From assembly GCF_018919065.1 (NCBI RefSeq), contig NZ_JAHLQG010000047.1:1-64000 (forward strand): a stretch of DNA of 64,000 nt, read 5' to 3'. The notes beneath the pieces were generated by a model. That model was not told the DNA's origin. It saw only the letters and a list, made by a program, of their open reading frames with translations, and searched no databases. The stretch's first letter is position 1, and each line of letters starts with the position of its first letter. The translations under genes and the position numbers were made by a program. Positions 54,159 through 62,366 of this stretch are shown here, piece after piece. The stretch comes from Blautia sp. MSJ-9 (lineage in GTDB: Bacteria > Bacillota > Clostridia > Lachnospirales > Lachnospiraceae).

Positions 54159-55139
54159 TCAGCCGGGCATCCTGATCATGGTGAAAAAGGAATACCGTTT
54201 CCGGGTATGGATCCCCATATCATGCAGGTGGTAGTCATTTAGAATCCGATTGTTTACTCTTTCACAGAAAGTGCGGTTATTGTAAATCTTCTTATATTCA
54301 TCCGTATCTCTTGGTAACGGGGGGATAGAGCCGGATATCCCAGTGCGCATCCGGATCTGAGAAGTGGCGTTGACAGTGACAAAGTATGATTCCGTTTTCC
54401 ACGTACCTGCAGACTTTATGACCATGAGGGGATGCGTGGGAATGGATGCAGGTGCCGTCGCCGGAAAGGGGAAGCCCGTCTACAGGGATGAGTCTGTCTC
54501 TGAGTGAGGGGAGGATTGCAGCGAGACGGAATACCTGCTGGAACTGTTCTTCATAGAAGGGAAAATTTTCATGTTGCAGGGCATAAGCGGTTATGGTATC
54601 AGTAATACCGGAATGCCTGTTGGGAAGCTTCTTGCCTTTACCGGGCTTACTGGAAGGCTTTGGATTGGGCTCAGAGCTTGTCTATAAAGTCGAAATAAGA
54701 TCCCAGGGGCGGAAGTGAGTCCGTGGAACAGCCTATAAGTGTGGCAAGCAGGTTGTCTGGCCTGAGTTTCTGAAGCCAGAGGGTAAGTCTGGTGAAGCCC
54801 AGGTTTACCATAAGGATGAGGGGCGGATAATCTGAGCCTGGTTTTGGCGGGTCTACCGATTGGAGAATAGGAAGCAGAATGATATTCCATAACAGGATCG
54901 AGATTCAGCAGGCGGAGCTTTTGACGGACATGGCCGAATTCAAGCTGAAGCCTTGTGCGATGGGAAGAATCAAGATGTACTTTTGTCTCATGCAGAAAAT
55001 TCAAATACTCCTGATGGGATTGCCAGTGAATCAACATATGTGTGTTCTCCTTTGGTATGGGTGAAAAGTGAAGGGTTCTCCTTAACCGAAAAGGCCGCGT
55101 TTCTTGATTAGGCATTTCAACCAAGAAACGCGACCACAC
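54159..55139 (-). pseudogene. Degraded transposase on the minus strand
   Basis: Two minus-strand frames (54591-55139 and 54159-54425) look like N-terminal and C-terminal pieces of one transposase: CERVNNRILNDYHL..KRYSFFTMI is a typical C-terminal segment of IS1182/IS4-type enzymes, and the upstream piece has LDLDPVMEYHSASYSPIGRPA-like sequence (LNLDPVMEY, SPIGRPA). Several frameshifts separate them. 54028-54158 contains further degenerate coding sequence that I could not identify. Confidence 0.55.
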
Positions 55140-55331
55140 AAACTGGCAGATTTGTTAATAAATATTTAAAAAACTTATGAAAATATAGAAAAAAATAGAA
55201 CCACTGAAAAGTGGAGGTGAAGAAAAAATGGAGTGCTTTGGAAATGCAGAGTTTTCAAGGATTGTGAGTTTCCGAGAGTACTCATGCAAAGAAAAGAGGT
55301 GAATGGTCGAGAGGGGCTTCTCGACAGGAAG

Positions 55332-56300
55332 ATGGACTTTCGATATTTGGAATATTTTGTGGAAATTGCAAGAGAAAACAATATTTCACGTGCAGCTGAG
55401 AGATTACATGTATCTCAATCCGCTGTCAATCAATACCTGTTAAAACTGGAAAAGGAACTGAATACACAACTTTTTATTCGTACTCCTCGCAATTGGCAAC
55501 TAACAAAAGCGGGAGAAGTGTACTTGGAAGGTTGCCGTAAAGCCTTGCTAATCCGACAAGATACCTACCGTCAGATTACGGAAATCATCCAGTCTCATAA
55601 GACAAAGCTGACCGTAGGACTCACACCCAATCGCGGTCTCGTCATGTTTACGTCAATCTTCCCTAAACTTCACGAAAAGTATCCAGAGCTCACCATAACA
55701 CCCATCGAGCTGAACGCTCAAGAGCAAATGAAGGCCATGGCATATGGGAGAATTGATTTGGGATTTATGGTGCAGCGGGAGAATAAGATTTCACAGTACA
55801 CATGCATTGATCTTTGCGCGGAGGAAATGGTTGTTCAGGTTCCAATTTCCCATCCGATCTGTCATTCAATCAAAGAACCTGAGGAAATTGCGATTGCTCC
55901 CTGCGGAGAGTACCCCATACTCCCGACGATTGATTTATGTCATTTACGCGAGATGCCATTTGTGTTAACAAGAGAAGGTTCTTCCGGGGGTGTCCTGCGT
56001 GAAATAAGCGACAGTGTCTTCCAAGAAGCTGGTTTTACCCCTAATGTTCTGATGGACACCACAGAAACTCCACATATTGTTCAAATGGCTAAGATTTGTG
56101 AATGTTGCGGTATCATACCCAGATATTACGCAGATACGAACAGCTCTGCTTTTCGTTATTTTGCGTTGCCGAGTCACCCAATATGGCATCTTTTAATTTT
56201 CTATCGTTCAGACGGTTTCCTTACGCAGGCTTCAAAAGACTATATTTCCTTGGCAAAAACATTCTGGACACAGCACTTGATTCCGCCTCAAAAAAACTGA
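55332..56300 (+). CDS. LysR family transcriptional regulator
   Basis: About 322 residues: N-terminal winged helix-turn-helix (RAAERLHVSQSAVNQYLLKLEKE, about 18-40) and a periplasmic-binding-like effector domain (about 90-300). The frame is open from 55233, but ATG 55332 starts the canonical MDFRYLEYFVEIA; the RBS (AGGAA) is close and the exact start is uncertain. Codon use is more mixed than in either flank. It is the nearest regulator to the galactarate-type cluster, 1.3 kb downstream, and may control it through the palindrome at 57488. Confidence 0.85.
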   Translation: MDFRYLEYFVEIARENNISRAAERLHVSQSAVNQYLLKLEKELNTQLFIRTPRNWQLTKAGEVYLEGCRKALLIRQDTYRQITEIIQSHKTKLTVGLTPNRGLVMFTSIFPKLHEKYPELTITPIELNAQEQMKAMAYGRIDLGFMVQRENKISQYTCIDLCAEEMVVQVPISHPICHSIKEPEEIAIAPCGEYPILPTIDLCHLREMPFVLTREGSSGGVLREISDSVFQEAGFTPNVLMDTTETPHIVQMAKICECCGIIPRYYADTNSSAFRYFALPSHPIWHLLIFYRSDGFLTQASKDYISLAKTFWTQHLIPPQKN

Positions 56301-56384
56301 ACTCTCCGAAAAATGCTCCGTACTTGTTAGCTTCTTCAAATTTTACGCCTTGAAAGCTTTTCTTATAAAAATAATTGATTTTTT

Positions 56385-56428
56385 CCCGTAAATAAGTGAT
56401 TTTACTTACTTTTTTACGGGATTTTTTT
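56385..56428 (+). terminator. Terminator after the LysR gene
   Basis: CCCGTAAA pairs with TTTACGGG around a partly paired loop and is followed by seven T. Confidence 0.8.
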
Positions 56429-56456
56429 ACAATTAATTAAGGTAATTAAGGCGTAA

Positions 56457-56957
56457 ATGCATCTTGAAAGGAGAGGGCCATGTTTGTATGAATCAGACGA
56501 AGAAGAGCGATACTTCCACCTTTTTCACAGCAGTACAAAAGAAGGGGATGAGAGGGCGCTGCTTGCTTGCCAAAAAGCTCCGAAAATGAAATCGCATCTT
56601 ATGAAACACACAAATGAAGTGATCGATTTCAGTCCAGGCTTCCGCCATTACTATATCCTTCATTATAATGAGCAGAATAGAGTATTTCAATTTCCGGAGG
56701 ACCGGACAGATGTGATCGAACGGGAAAATGACCTGAGCGGCTATTTCTGTATCATCACTTCAGAAAAGATGACGGCAAAAGAGGCGCTGGAAAGCAGACC
56801 GAATTTCATGACTGTTCCAGCAGCAATCCGGGAACTGGAAAAGATAGAGATGGTAAGGCTGACAGATAACAGGTATCGGCTAGACCATGCAGTAACCGCA
56901 ACACAGAAGACAATACTGAAAGCATTTGATATGGATGCAAATGTGATCAAGTATTAG
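56457..56957 (+). pseudogene. IS1634-type transposase with internal deletion
   Basis: About 166 codons. The first part (DLSGYFCIITSEKMTAKEAL) matches the catalytic region of IS1634/IS1380-like transposases just before the conserved YKDRD block, which is absent; the frame jumps straight to the C-terminal PAAIRELEKIEMVRL and YRLDHAVTATQKTILKAF segment. The N-terminal half is also missing. An in-frame deletion is the simplest explanation. Confidence 0.6.
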
Positions 56958-56996
56958 GCAGCCGAAATAAGCAGAATACTGAAGGAGGCAAAATAA

Positions 56997-57236
56997 ATGT
57001 CACGTGGTAGAAGAACCCCAGCTGCAGAAACGCTCTGCTAGCAGATAGAAAAAGCACAGGAAAAAGTAATCAAAACAAAGGATGCTTATGATAACGCAGT
57101 CGACCAGCTTCAAAAGTTGTTGGATAAGCGTGACGCACAAAGAAAAGATGATATCTGGGAGGCAATCATAAAAAGTAAAAAATCATACGAAGAGAATCTG
57201 AGATTTATCACAGATGTATCCGAATCAGAGGTATAA
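56997..57236 (+). pseudogene. Small coiled-coil ORF of transposon type with an internal TAG
   Basis: From ATG 56997 (after GAAGGAGG) an 79-residue frame starts MSRGRRTPAAETLC and has TAG as codon 15, then continues open with a charged coiled coil (IEKAQEKVIKTKDAYDNAV). Similar small proteins accompany Clostridial conjugative elements. One substitution (CAG or similar to TAG) would inactivate it; otherwise the frame is intact, so the damage is recent, or readthrough occurs. Confidence 0.55.
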
Positions 57237-57367
57237 CCTATGGTAGGAACTAGAAAGGCATTGACAATGGATGAAAAATAGAAAAGGTACAAGCAAAAGT
57301 CTTTAATACTTGGAACCGTATCACAATGCCATAATTGAATAGTAAGGTGATTCGTTATTGAATTAAA

Positions 57368-57408
57368 AAAATCCCAATTTTGTACATCTTGCACAAAATT
57401 GGGATTTT
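57368..57408. terminator. Perfect bidirectional terminator
   Basis: A perfect 16-bp stem (AAAATCCCAATTTTGT at 57368-57383 with 57393-57408), nine-base loop, A run on the left and T run on the right. It isolates the decayed region from the galactarate-type cluster. Confidence 0.9.
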
Positions 57409-57487
57409 AAGATGTAAAATTTGAATAAGCTAACAGTGCTGTGGCGGAGCATTTTTTTTGTTCATCGGCAATATGTATAAGAAAAAC

Positions 57488-57541
57488 TTAGAGTTCTCTA
57501 AAATATCAGCGTTTTACTTATTGCAGACGCTATGATATACT
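57488..57541 (+). promoter_or_regulatory. Promoter and candidate LysR operator of the galactarate-type cluster
   Basis: TTTACT (57513-57518) and TATACT (57536-57541) are spaced by 17 bp. A perfect palindrome TTAGAGTTCTCTAA (57488-57501) ends 11 bp before the -35, the usual place for an activating LysR-type protein. Confidence 0.6.
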
Positions 57542-57582
57542 CCAAATATAAAGATCGCCTGATACTAAGTAGGTGAAAAAGA

Positions 57583-57624
57583 ATGCCTAAAGCAAAAGGA
57601 AGAGGCAAAACACAAAAAATATGA
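57583..57624 (+). CDS. 13-codon leader ORF
   Basis: ATG 57583 follows AGGTG and opens a frame MPKAKGRGKTQKI ending in TGA at 57622-57624, 17 bases before the reductase start. It is very basic. It could be a leader peptide or the remnant of a gene start. No attenuator stem was found after it. Confidence 0.35.
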   Translation: MPKAKGRGKTQKI

Positions 57625-57641
57625 TAACGGAGGTTATAAAA

Positions 57642-58523
57642 ATGAAAATTGGTTTTATTGGAATGGGCATTATGGGAAAGCCCATGGCAATCAATCTCGT
57701 CAAAGCGGGCTATGATGTGACCGTCTCTAACCGTAGCATGGCAAAGTGTGATCCCGTGGTTGCCCTCGGTGCCAAGGCTGGCAGTTACATCGAGGTTGCC
57801 GAGAGTTGCGACGTGATCATCACCATGCTCCCCAACGGGCCTCAGGTCAAGGCTGTCATGCTGGGTGAAAATGGTGTAGCCGCACACATGAAGCCTGGTT
57901 GCACCTTTATCGACATGAGCTCAATCAATCCCGTGGACTCTAAGGAATTGAGTGAGGAGGTCGCCAAATGCGGCGTAGAGATGCTAGACGCTCCGGTTTC
58001 CGGCGGCGAGCCAAAGGCCATTGACGGCACACTCTCTATCATGGTAGGCGGCAAGCGGGAGGTTTTCGACAAGTATAAGGATATGCTGGGGGCGATGGGC
58101 AGTTCTGTCGTCCGTTGCGGCGACGTTGGTGCGGGTAACACCACGAAACTCGCAAATCAAATTATAGTGGCGTGCAACATTCAAGCTCTGGCTGAAGCAC
58201 TGACCCTGGCTCAGAAGGCTGGCGTAGATCCCAATCTGGTCTTTGATGCCATCAAGGGCGGTCTCGCCGGTTCTACGGTCATGAATGCCAAGGCTCCTAT
58301 GATGATTGCCGGCAACGACAAACCTGGCTTCAAGATTGACTTGCACATTAAGGATTTGAATAATGCCCTCGACTGTGCCCACTCCGTCGGTGCGCCGGTG
58401 CCCATGACTGCCTCCGTGCAGGAAATTCTCCAGTGGATGCACAATCACGAAAGTGGCGGCAAGGATCACAGCGCTATCGCTCAGTATTACGAATACCTGA
58501 CCGGTATCCGGATCGGTCGCTAA
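57642..58523 (+). CDS. garR: Tartronate semialdehyde reductase-like beta-hydroxyacid dehydrogenase
   Basis: 293 residues. Rossmann domain with GFIGMGIMGKPM (4-15) and NRS (near 32), a DAPVSGG substrate motif (near 118-124), the catalytic lysine region GNTTKLANQI (near 167-176; K171) and the all-alpha C-terminal domain. It should reduce tartronate semialdehyde (2-hydroxy-3-oxopropionate) to glycerate with NAD(P)H. ATG 57642 follows GGAGG; the upstream open frame from 57621 is not used. Symbol assigned from family and pathway context; 3-hydroxyisobutyrate dehydrogenase is the main alternative. Codons favour GCC/GGC compared with the first 50 kb. Confidence 0.85.
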   Translation: MKIGFIGMGIMGKPMAINLVKAGYDVTVSNRSMAKCDPVVALGAKAGSYIEVAESCDVIITMLPNGPQVKAVMLGENGVAAHMKPGCTFIDMSSINPVDSKELSEEVAKCGVEMLDAPVSGGEPKAIDGTLSIMVGGKREVFDKYKDMLGAMGSSVVRCGDVGAGNTTKLANQIIVACNIQALAEALTLAQKAGVDPNLVFDAIKGGLAGSTVMNAKAPMMIAGNDKPGFKIDLHIKDLNNALDCAHSVGAPVPMTASVQEILQWMHNHESGGKDHSAIAQYYEYLTGIRIGR

Positions 58524-58525
58524 GA

Positions 58526-58587
58526 GGAACAACTATGGATACATCTTTCATTAGGGGGAACAACTATGGATACATCTTTTATTAAGG
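58526..58587 (+). repeat. 31-bp tandem duplication of a translation start
   Basis: The segment GGAACAACTATGGATACATC and the following 11 bases occur at 58526-58556 and again at 58557-58587 with two differences. The first copy has its own ATG (58535) that opens a 16-codon frame MDTSFIRGNNYGYIFY ending at 58583-58585, inside the start of the real gene (ATG 58566). A ribosome starting at the first ATG would be out of frame and stop 20 bases past the true start. Confidence 0.85.
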
Positions 58588-59468
58588 GGGTCGTAGTCCC
58601 GATCATAACACCCATTGATGCGGAGGAGCGGATCGACGAAGCCGCTTTCCGCCGCCAGATAGATTATGTGATAAACAGTGGTATGCACGGCATCCTGGTC
58701 TATGGCTCCAACGGCGAGTTTTATCAGATCGAGGAGGACGAAATGGAACGCGGCCTTAGGATCGCCGTTAATCAGGCGGCGGGCCGGAGCCCTGTATACT
58801 TCGGCATCGGCGCGATCAATACAAAGAAATGCGTGCGCCTTGCAAAAATGGCGGTCGCAAACGGCGCACAGGCCGTTTCCGTCCTCCAGCCTATGTTTTT
58901 AAAGCCCACGGACGATGAACTCTATGTCCACTTCAAAACTGTTGCAGAGGCGATTCCCGAGACTCCAGTACTACTTTACAACAACCCAGGCCGGGTCGGT
59001 TACTGTCTAAATGCTGCGCTCATTACGAAGCTTGCTCATAAGGTCTTCAACATCGTTGGTTTGAAAGACACTTCCGGCGATATTACCCTTACCGAGGAGT
59101 GTGTGCGCCTCAATCGCGATGTGGACTTCAAGGTCTTCGGAGGCAAAGATACGCTTCTCTATGCGAGTCTCTGCGTTGGCGCTGTAGGTGGTGTCTGCAC
59201 TGCGGGCAACTTCATGCCGGAACTCATCGGCAGGGTTTATGAAAAGTATGTCGAAGGGGATCTGGCTGGCTCGCTCGAGGCACAGTTCACGCTCAACCCT
59301 GTCCGCCTTTCTATGGATGCCGCGTCGTTCCCCGTGGCAGCAAAAGATATGGCCAATCTCCGTGGCCTTGATGTAGGCGAGCCCTATCGCCCCAATCTAT
59401 CTACCCCGGAGGGATCTGTGCTGGATCAAATCAAATCAACCATGCGTGAAGCTGGTTTGATTAGGTAA
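58566..59468 (+). CDS. DapA-fold aldolase (DHDPS/NAL family), probably 5-keto-4-deoxyglucarate aldolase
   Basis: 300 residues of the dihydrodipicolinate synthase/N-acetylneuraminate lyase family. Motifs: YGSNGEFYQ (near 40-48, in place of GTTGE), LYNNPGRVGY (near 138-147) with the catalytic tyrosine, and VGLKDTSGD (near 164-172) with the Schiff-base lysine. In its pathway context it probably splits 5-keto-4-deoxyglucarate into pyruvate and tartronate semialdehyde, a job done in E. coli by the unrelated GarL. A dehydratase giving alpha-ketoglutarate semialdehyde is the alternative but fits the neighbours less well. Confidence 0.85.
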   Translation: MDTSFIKGVVVPIITPIDAEERIDEAAFRRQIDYVINSGMHGILVYGSNGEFYQIEEDEMERGLRIAVNQAAGRSPVYFGIGAINTKKCVRLAKMAVANGAQAVSVLQPMFLKPTDDELYVHFKTVAEAIPETPVLLYNNPGRVGYCLNAALITKLAHKVFNIVGLKDTSGDITLTEECVRLNRDVDFKVFGGKDTLLYASLCVGAVGGVCTAGNFMPELIGRVYEKYVEGDLAGSLEAQFTLNPVRLSMDAASFPVAAKDMANLRGLDVGEPYRPNLSTPEGSVLDQIKSTMREAGLIR

Positions 59469-59559
59469 GAGGCACCATGTAAATTCCGACTATCGTACAG
59501 TCGTAAGAAAAAATGTGAATCAGCCTTGTTACGACAAGTGCTTTGTATTAGGAGGAACT

Positions 59560-61083
59560 ATGGAAACACTCTGTATAAAAATCAACGAAAAAGACAATGT
59601 TGCGGTTGCCATCCGAGATATTCCTGCAGGAACGAGGCTTTCGGACGGCATAGTGACGTGTGAAAAAATTCCCCAGGCACATAAAATCGCTCTCACGGAT
59701 ATCCCAGAAGGCGAGGAAGTGATCCGCTACGGTGTTGTCCTCGGTACCATGCGGATAAACATGCCCCGTGGTGGCTGGATTAATGAGTCGAATCTCATCA
59801 TAGCTCCCGCGCCGGATCTGGACAACATGGAGTTTGCTACCAATATTCGAACTGATTTACCTGAGCCTCCCGTCAAATCTTGGGAGGGCTATCCGAACCC
59901 TTGGGGTGACGGTCCTGCGGGAACAAGAAATATGCTCTGTATTAATACCACGGTTCAGTGTGTCACAGGCGTGGTCAATGAAGCGATTTCCCGAATCCGT
60001 CAGGAGATTTTGCCGAAGTATCCCAATGTGGACGATGTAGTGACCGTCAACCACCAGTATGGTTGCGGGGTGGCAATTGACGCACCTGAAGCGCAGGTTC
60101 CACAGCGGCTCATTCGCAATATTGCATTGCATCCCAATTTCGGCGGCGAGTTCATGTTAGTGAGCCTTGGCTGCGAAAAGTTCAATCCCGAGCGCTTTTG
60201 TACCTTATGGCCGGAGCTGAACACTCCCGAAAATGTGATTGTTCTCCAAGAGCACAAAGGGCGTGATGCCGTCATGAAGGCAATTTTGGACATGGCGGAG
60301 CGCAAGCTGAAGCGACTGAATGAGCGTAGGCGTGTCACGTTGCCGTTGTCATCGCTTCTGGTTGGAATGCAGTGCGGAGGCTCCGACGCATTCATGGGCA
60401 TTACTGCAAATCCTACCGCTGGATATGCCGCTGATCTCATCGTATCAGGTGGCGGAACTGTAATGTTTTCCGAAGTGACGGAGGTGCGTGACGGCGTTCA
60501 AATGATCGCCCAGCGTTGCATTGATGAGAAGGTTGGTGCAAGGCTTGTTGAAGAAATGAAGTGGTATGACGCTTACTTGCGGGCGGGCGGCGTGGATCGC
60601 AGTGCGAACACCACCCCTGGAAATAAAAAAGGCGGGCTTTCTAATATTATCGAAAAGTCCATGGGTTCTATCGCCAAGTCTGGTACCTCTCCGATCGTAG
60701 AAGTGCTGTCTCCCGGCGAGAAGCCAACAAAGCATGGCGAGATCTTTGCCGCGACTCCGGCGTCAGATCTGTTCTGCGGACCCAGTCAGCTCGCAAGCGG
60801 CATGGGACTGGAGGTCTTCATGACTGGCCGAGGCACACCTTATGCTCTGGCAGCGGTGCCGGTGATAAAGGTATGTTCACGCAGCGAATTGAAAGAACAG
60901 TGGCCGGATATCATCGACTATGATGCGGGTCCCGCATCGCTTGGCAAAGCAACCATCGCGGAACAGGGTGAGGAACTGTTTAAACTGATCCTGGATGTGG
61001 CCAGCGGTCGTAAGCAACCTTTCTCCGAGCAGTATCGCTGGCACAATGATATCTGCATCTTTAACCCTGCACCGATTACCTGA
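59560..61083 (+). CDS. garD: Galactarate dehydratase-like UxaA family protein
   Basis: About 507 residues: an N-terminal SAF domain (about 1-90, ending GGWINESNL) and the large C-terminal UxaA/GarD catalytic region (about 105-500) with CGVAIDAPE (near 170), GGSDAFMGITANP (near 273), GNKKGGLSNI (near 365) and PTKHGEIF (near 403). It should remove water from D-galactarate to give 5-keto-4-deoxyglucarate. The fused two-domain form and length agree with GarD; altronate dehydratase is related. ATG 59560 follows GGAGGAA; an upstream in-frame start at 59515 lacks an RBS. Confidence 0.87.
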   Translation: METLCIKINEKDNVAVAIRDIPAGTRLSDGIVTCEKIPQAHKIALTDIPEGEEVIRYGVVLGTMRINMPRGGWINESNLIIAPAPDLDNMEFATNIRTDLPEPPVKSWEGYPNPWGDGPAGTRNMLCINTTVQCVTGVVNEAISRIRQEILPKYPNVDDVVTVNHQYGCGVAIDAPEAQVPQRLIRNIALHPNFGGEFMLVSLGCEKFNPERFCTLWPELNTPENVIVLQEHKGRDAVMKAILDMAERKLKRLNERRRVTLPLSSLLVGMQCGGSDAFMGITANPTAGYAADLIVSGGGTVMFSEVTEVRDGVQMIAQRCIDEKVGARLVEEMKWYDAYLRAGGVDRSANTTPGNKKGGLSNIIEKSMGSIAKSGTSPIVEVLSPGEKPTKHGEIFAATPASDLFCGPSQLASGMGLEVFMTGRGTPYALAAVPVIKVCSRSELKEQWPDIIDYDAGPASLGKATIAEQGEELFKLILDVASGRKQPFSEQYRWHNDICIFNPAPIT

Positions 61084-61106
61084 GCCGATCAGAAGGAGGG
61101 GATTTT

Positions 61107-62345
61107 ATGAACACTTCACTCAGAAAAGACGCAGAACAGATTGTACGCGAGAGCATTACCGCCGTATTGCCAGATGAAGCAGTTCGTCGGACTCTAAAAG
61201 ACTACCGCCCTTCCGCAGGTAAGACTTTGCTCGTCGCTGTGGGCAAGGCTGGCTGGCAGATGGCAAAGGCGGCTGTGGATACACTTGACCAGTTGGATGG
61301 CGGGATTGTCATCACCAAATACGGCCATGTTAAGGGAGAACTCCCCGGCATAACCTGTTATGAGGCGGGGCACCCAGTACCCGATGAAAACAGTTTTGCC
61401 GCCACAAGAAGAGTACTGGAGCTGGTGGAAAAACTCACAGGCGATGACACTGTTATTTTTCTGATTTCCGGTGGAGGCAGTGCACTGTTTGAACTGCCCC
61501 TGATTCCAGAAGAAGAGATTAAGGACATCACGTTTCAGCTCCTTGCCAGCGGTGCGGACATTGTTGAGATAAACACCATTCGCAAACGCCTTAGCGCAGT
61601 TAAGGGAGGGCGCTTTGCTCTGGCTTGTGCCCCAGCAAAAATGTTGAGCATAGTGTTGAGCGACATCTTGGGCGACTCACTGGATATGATCGCCAGCGGT
61701 CCGGCCTACCCCGACAGTTCCACCTGTGCGGAAGCGAAGGCCATTGTGGAGAAATACGGCCTCAGGCTCTCTCCCGCAGCACTGCAGCTACTGGATCAAG
61801 AAACACCCAAATCGCTCGAAAACGTGGAAACCTATATCAATGGCTCCGTGCGCGCACTCTGCTCTGCCGCAGCGGCTGCCGCCAAAAAGCTCGGCTATGA
61901 ACCGGTATTCCTGACGGATCAGCTCTCCTGTGAGGCACGGGAGGCGGGTAGCTTCCTCGCAAGCATTCTGAAAAGCCACGCAGGCGGTCATCAATCCATC
62001 GCGTTCATCGCTGGCGGCGAAACTGTGGTGCATCTTACCGGAAACGGCTGCGGAGGTCGTAATCAGGAACTTGCTCTTGCTGCAGTCCCCGGTATTTCGG
62101 GCATTCCCGGTGCCGCAGTTTTTTCGGTTGGCAGCGATGGAACAGATGGCCCCACGGACGCAGCGGGCGGCTATGTAGATCATGAATCACTTTCAGAATT
62201 TGAACTGCATAGGATTTCTATTTTTGATGTTCTGAAGAACAATGATGCCTATCACGCACTCAAAACAGTTGGCGGCTTGATCTTCACTGGGCCCACCGGC
62301 ACCAACGTTAACGATGTTGCTGTGGCACTGTTGCGGGCGGAATAA
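61107..62345 (+). CDS. Glycerate 2-kinase (GckA/MOFRL type)
   Basis: 412 residues of the class II glycerate kinase family: an N-terminal DUF4147 domain (KTLLVAVGKAGWQMAKA, ITKYGHVKG, ISGGGSALFELP) and a C-terminal MOFRL domain with GGETVVHLTGNGCGGRNQE near 303-321 (given in parts: GGETVVHL, GGRNQELAL) and SVGSDGTDGPTDAAGG near 340. It phosphorylates glycerate to 2-phosphoglycerate, the last step of the route encoded by the three genes upstream. AAGGAGGGG precedes the ATG. Confidence 0.92.
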   Translation: MNTSLRKDAEQIVRESITAVLPDEAVRRTLKDYRPSAGKTLLVAVGKAGWQMAKAAVDTLDQLDGGIVITKYGHVKGELPGITCYEAGHPVPDENSFAATRRVLELVEKLTGDDTVIFLISGGGSALFELPLIPEEEIKDITFQLLASGADIVEINTIRKRLSAVKGGRFALACAPAKMLSIVLSDILGDSLDMIASGPAYPDSSTCAEAKAIVEKYGLRLSPAALQLLDQETPKSLENVETYINGSVRALCSAAAAAAKKLGYEPVFLTDQLSCEAREAGSFLASILKSHAGGHQSIAFIAGGETVVHLTGNGCGGRNQELALAAVPGISGIPGAAVFSVGSDGTDGPTDAAGGYVDHESLSEFELHRISIFDVLKNNDAYHALKTVGGLIFTGPTGTNVNDVAVALLRAE

Positions 62346-62366
62346 AAAAACACAGGAGGAAGCACA

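Noticed and set aside
57110-57394. 94-codon minus-strand ORF
   Set aside because: Starts inside a perfect terminator stem and overlaps the small coiled-coil frame; no RBS.
57984-58532. 182-codon minus-strand ORF and other long frames in the GC-richer cluster
   Set aside because: Antisense to garR; long shadow frames are expected where GC content at third positions is high.
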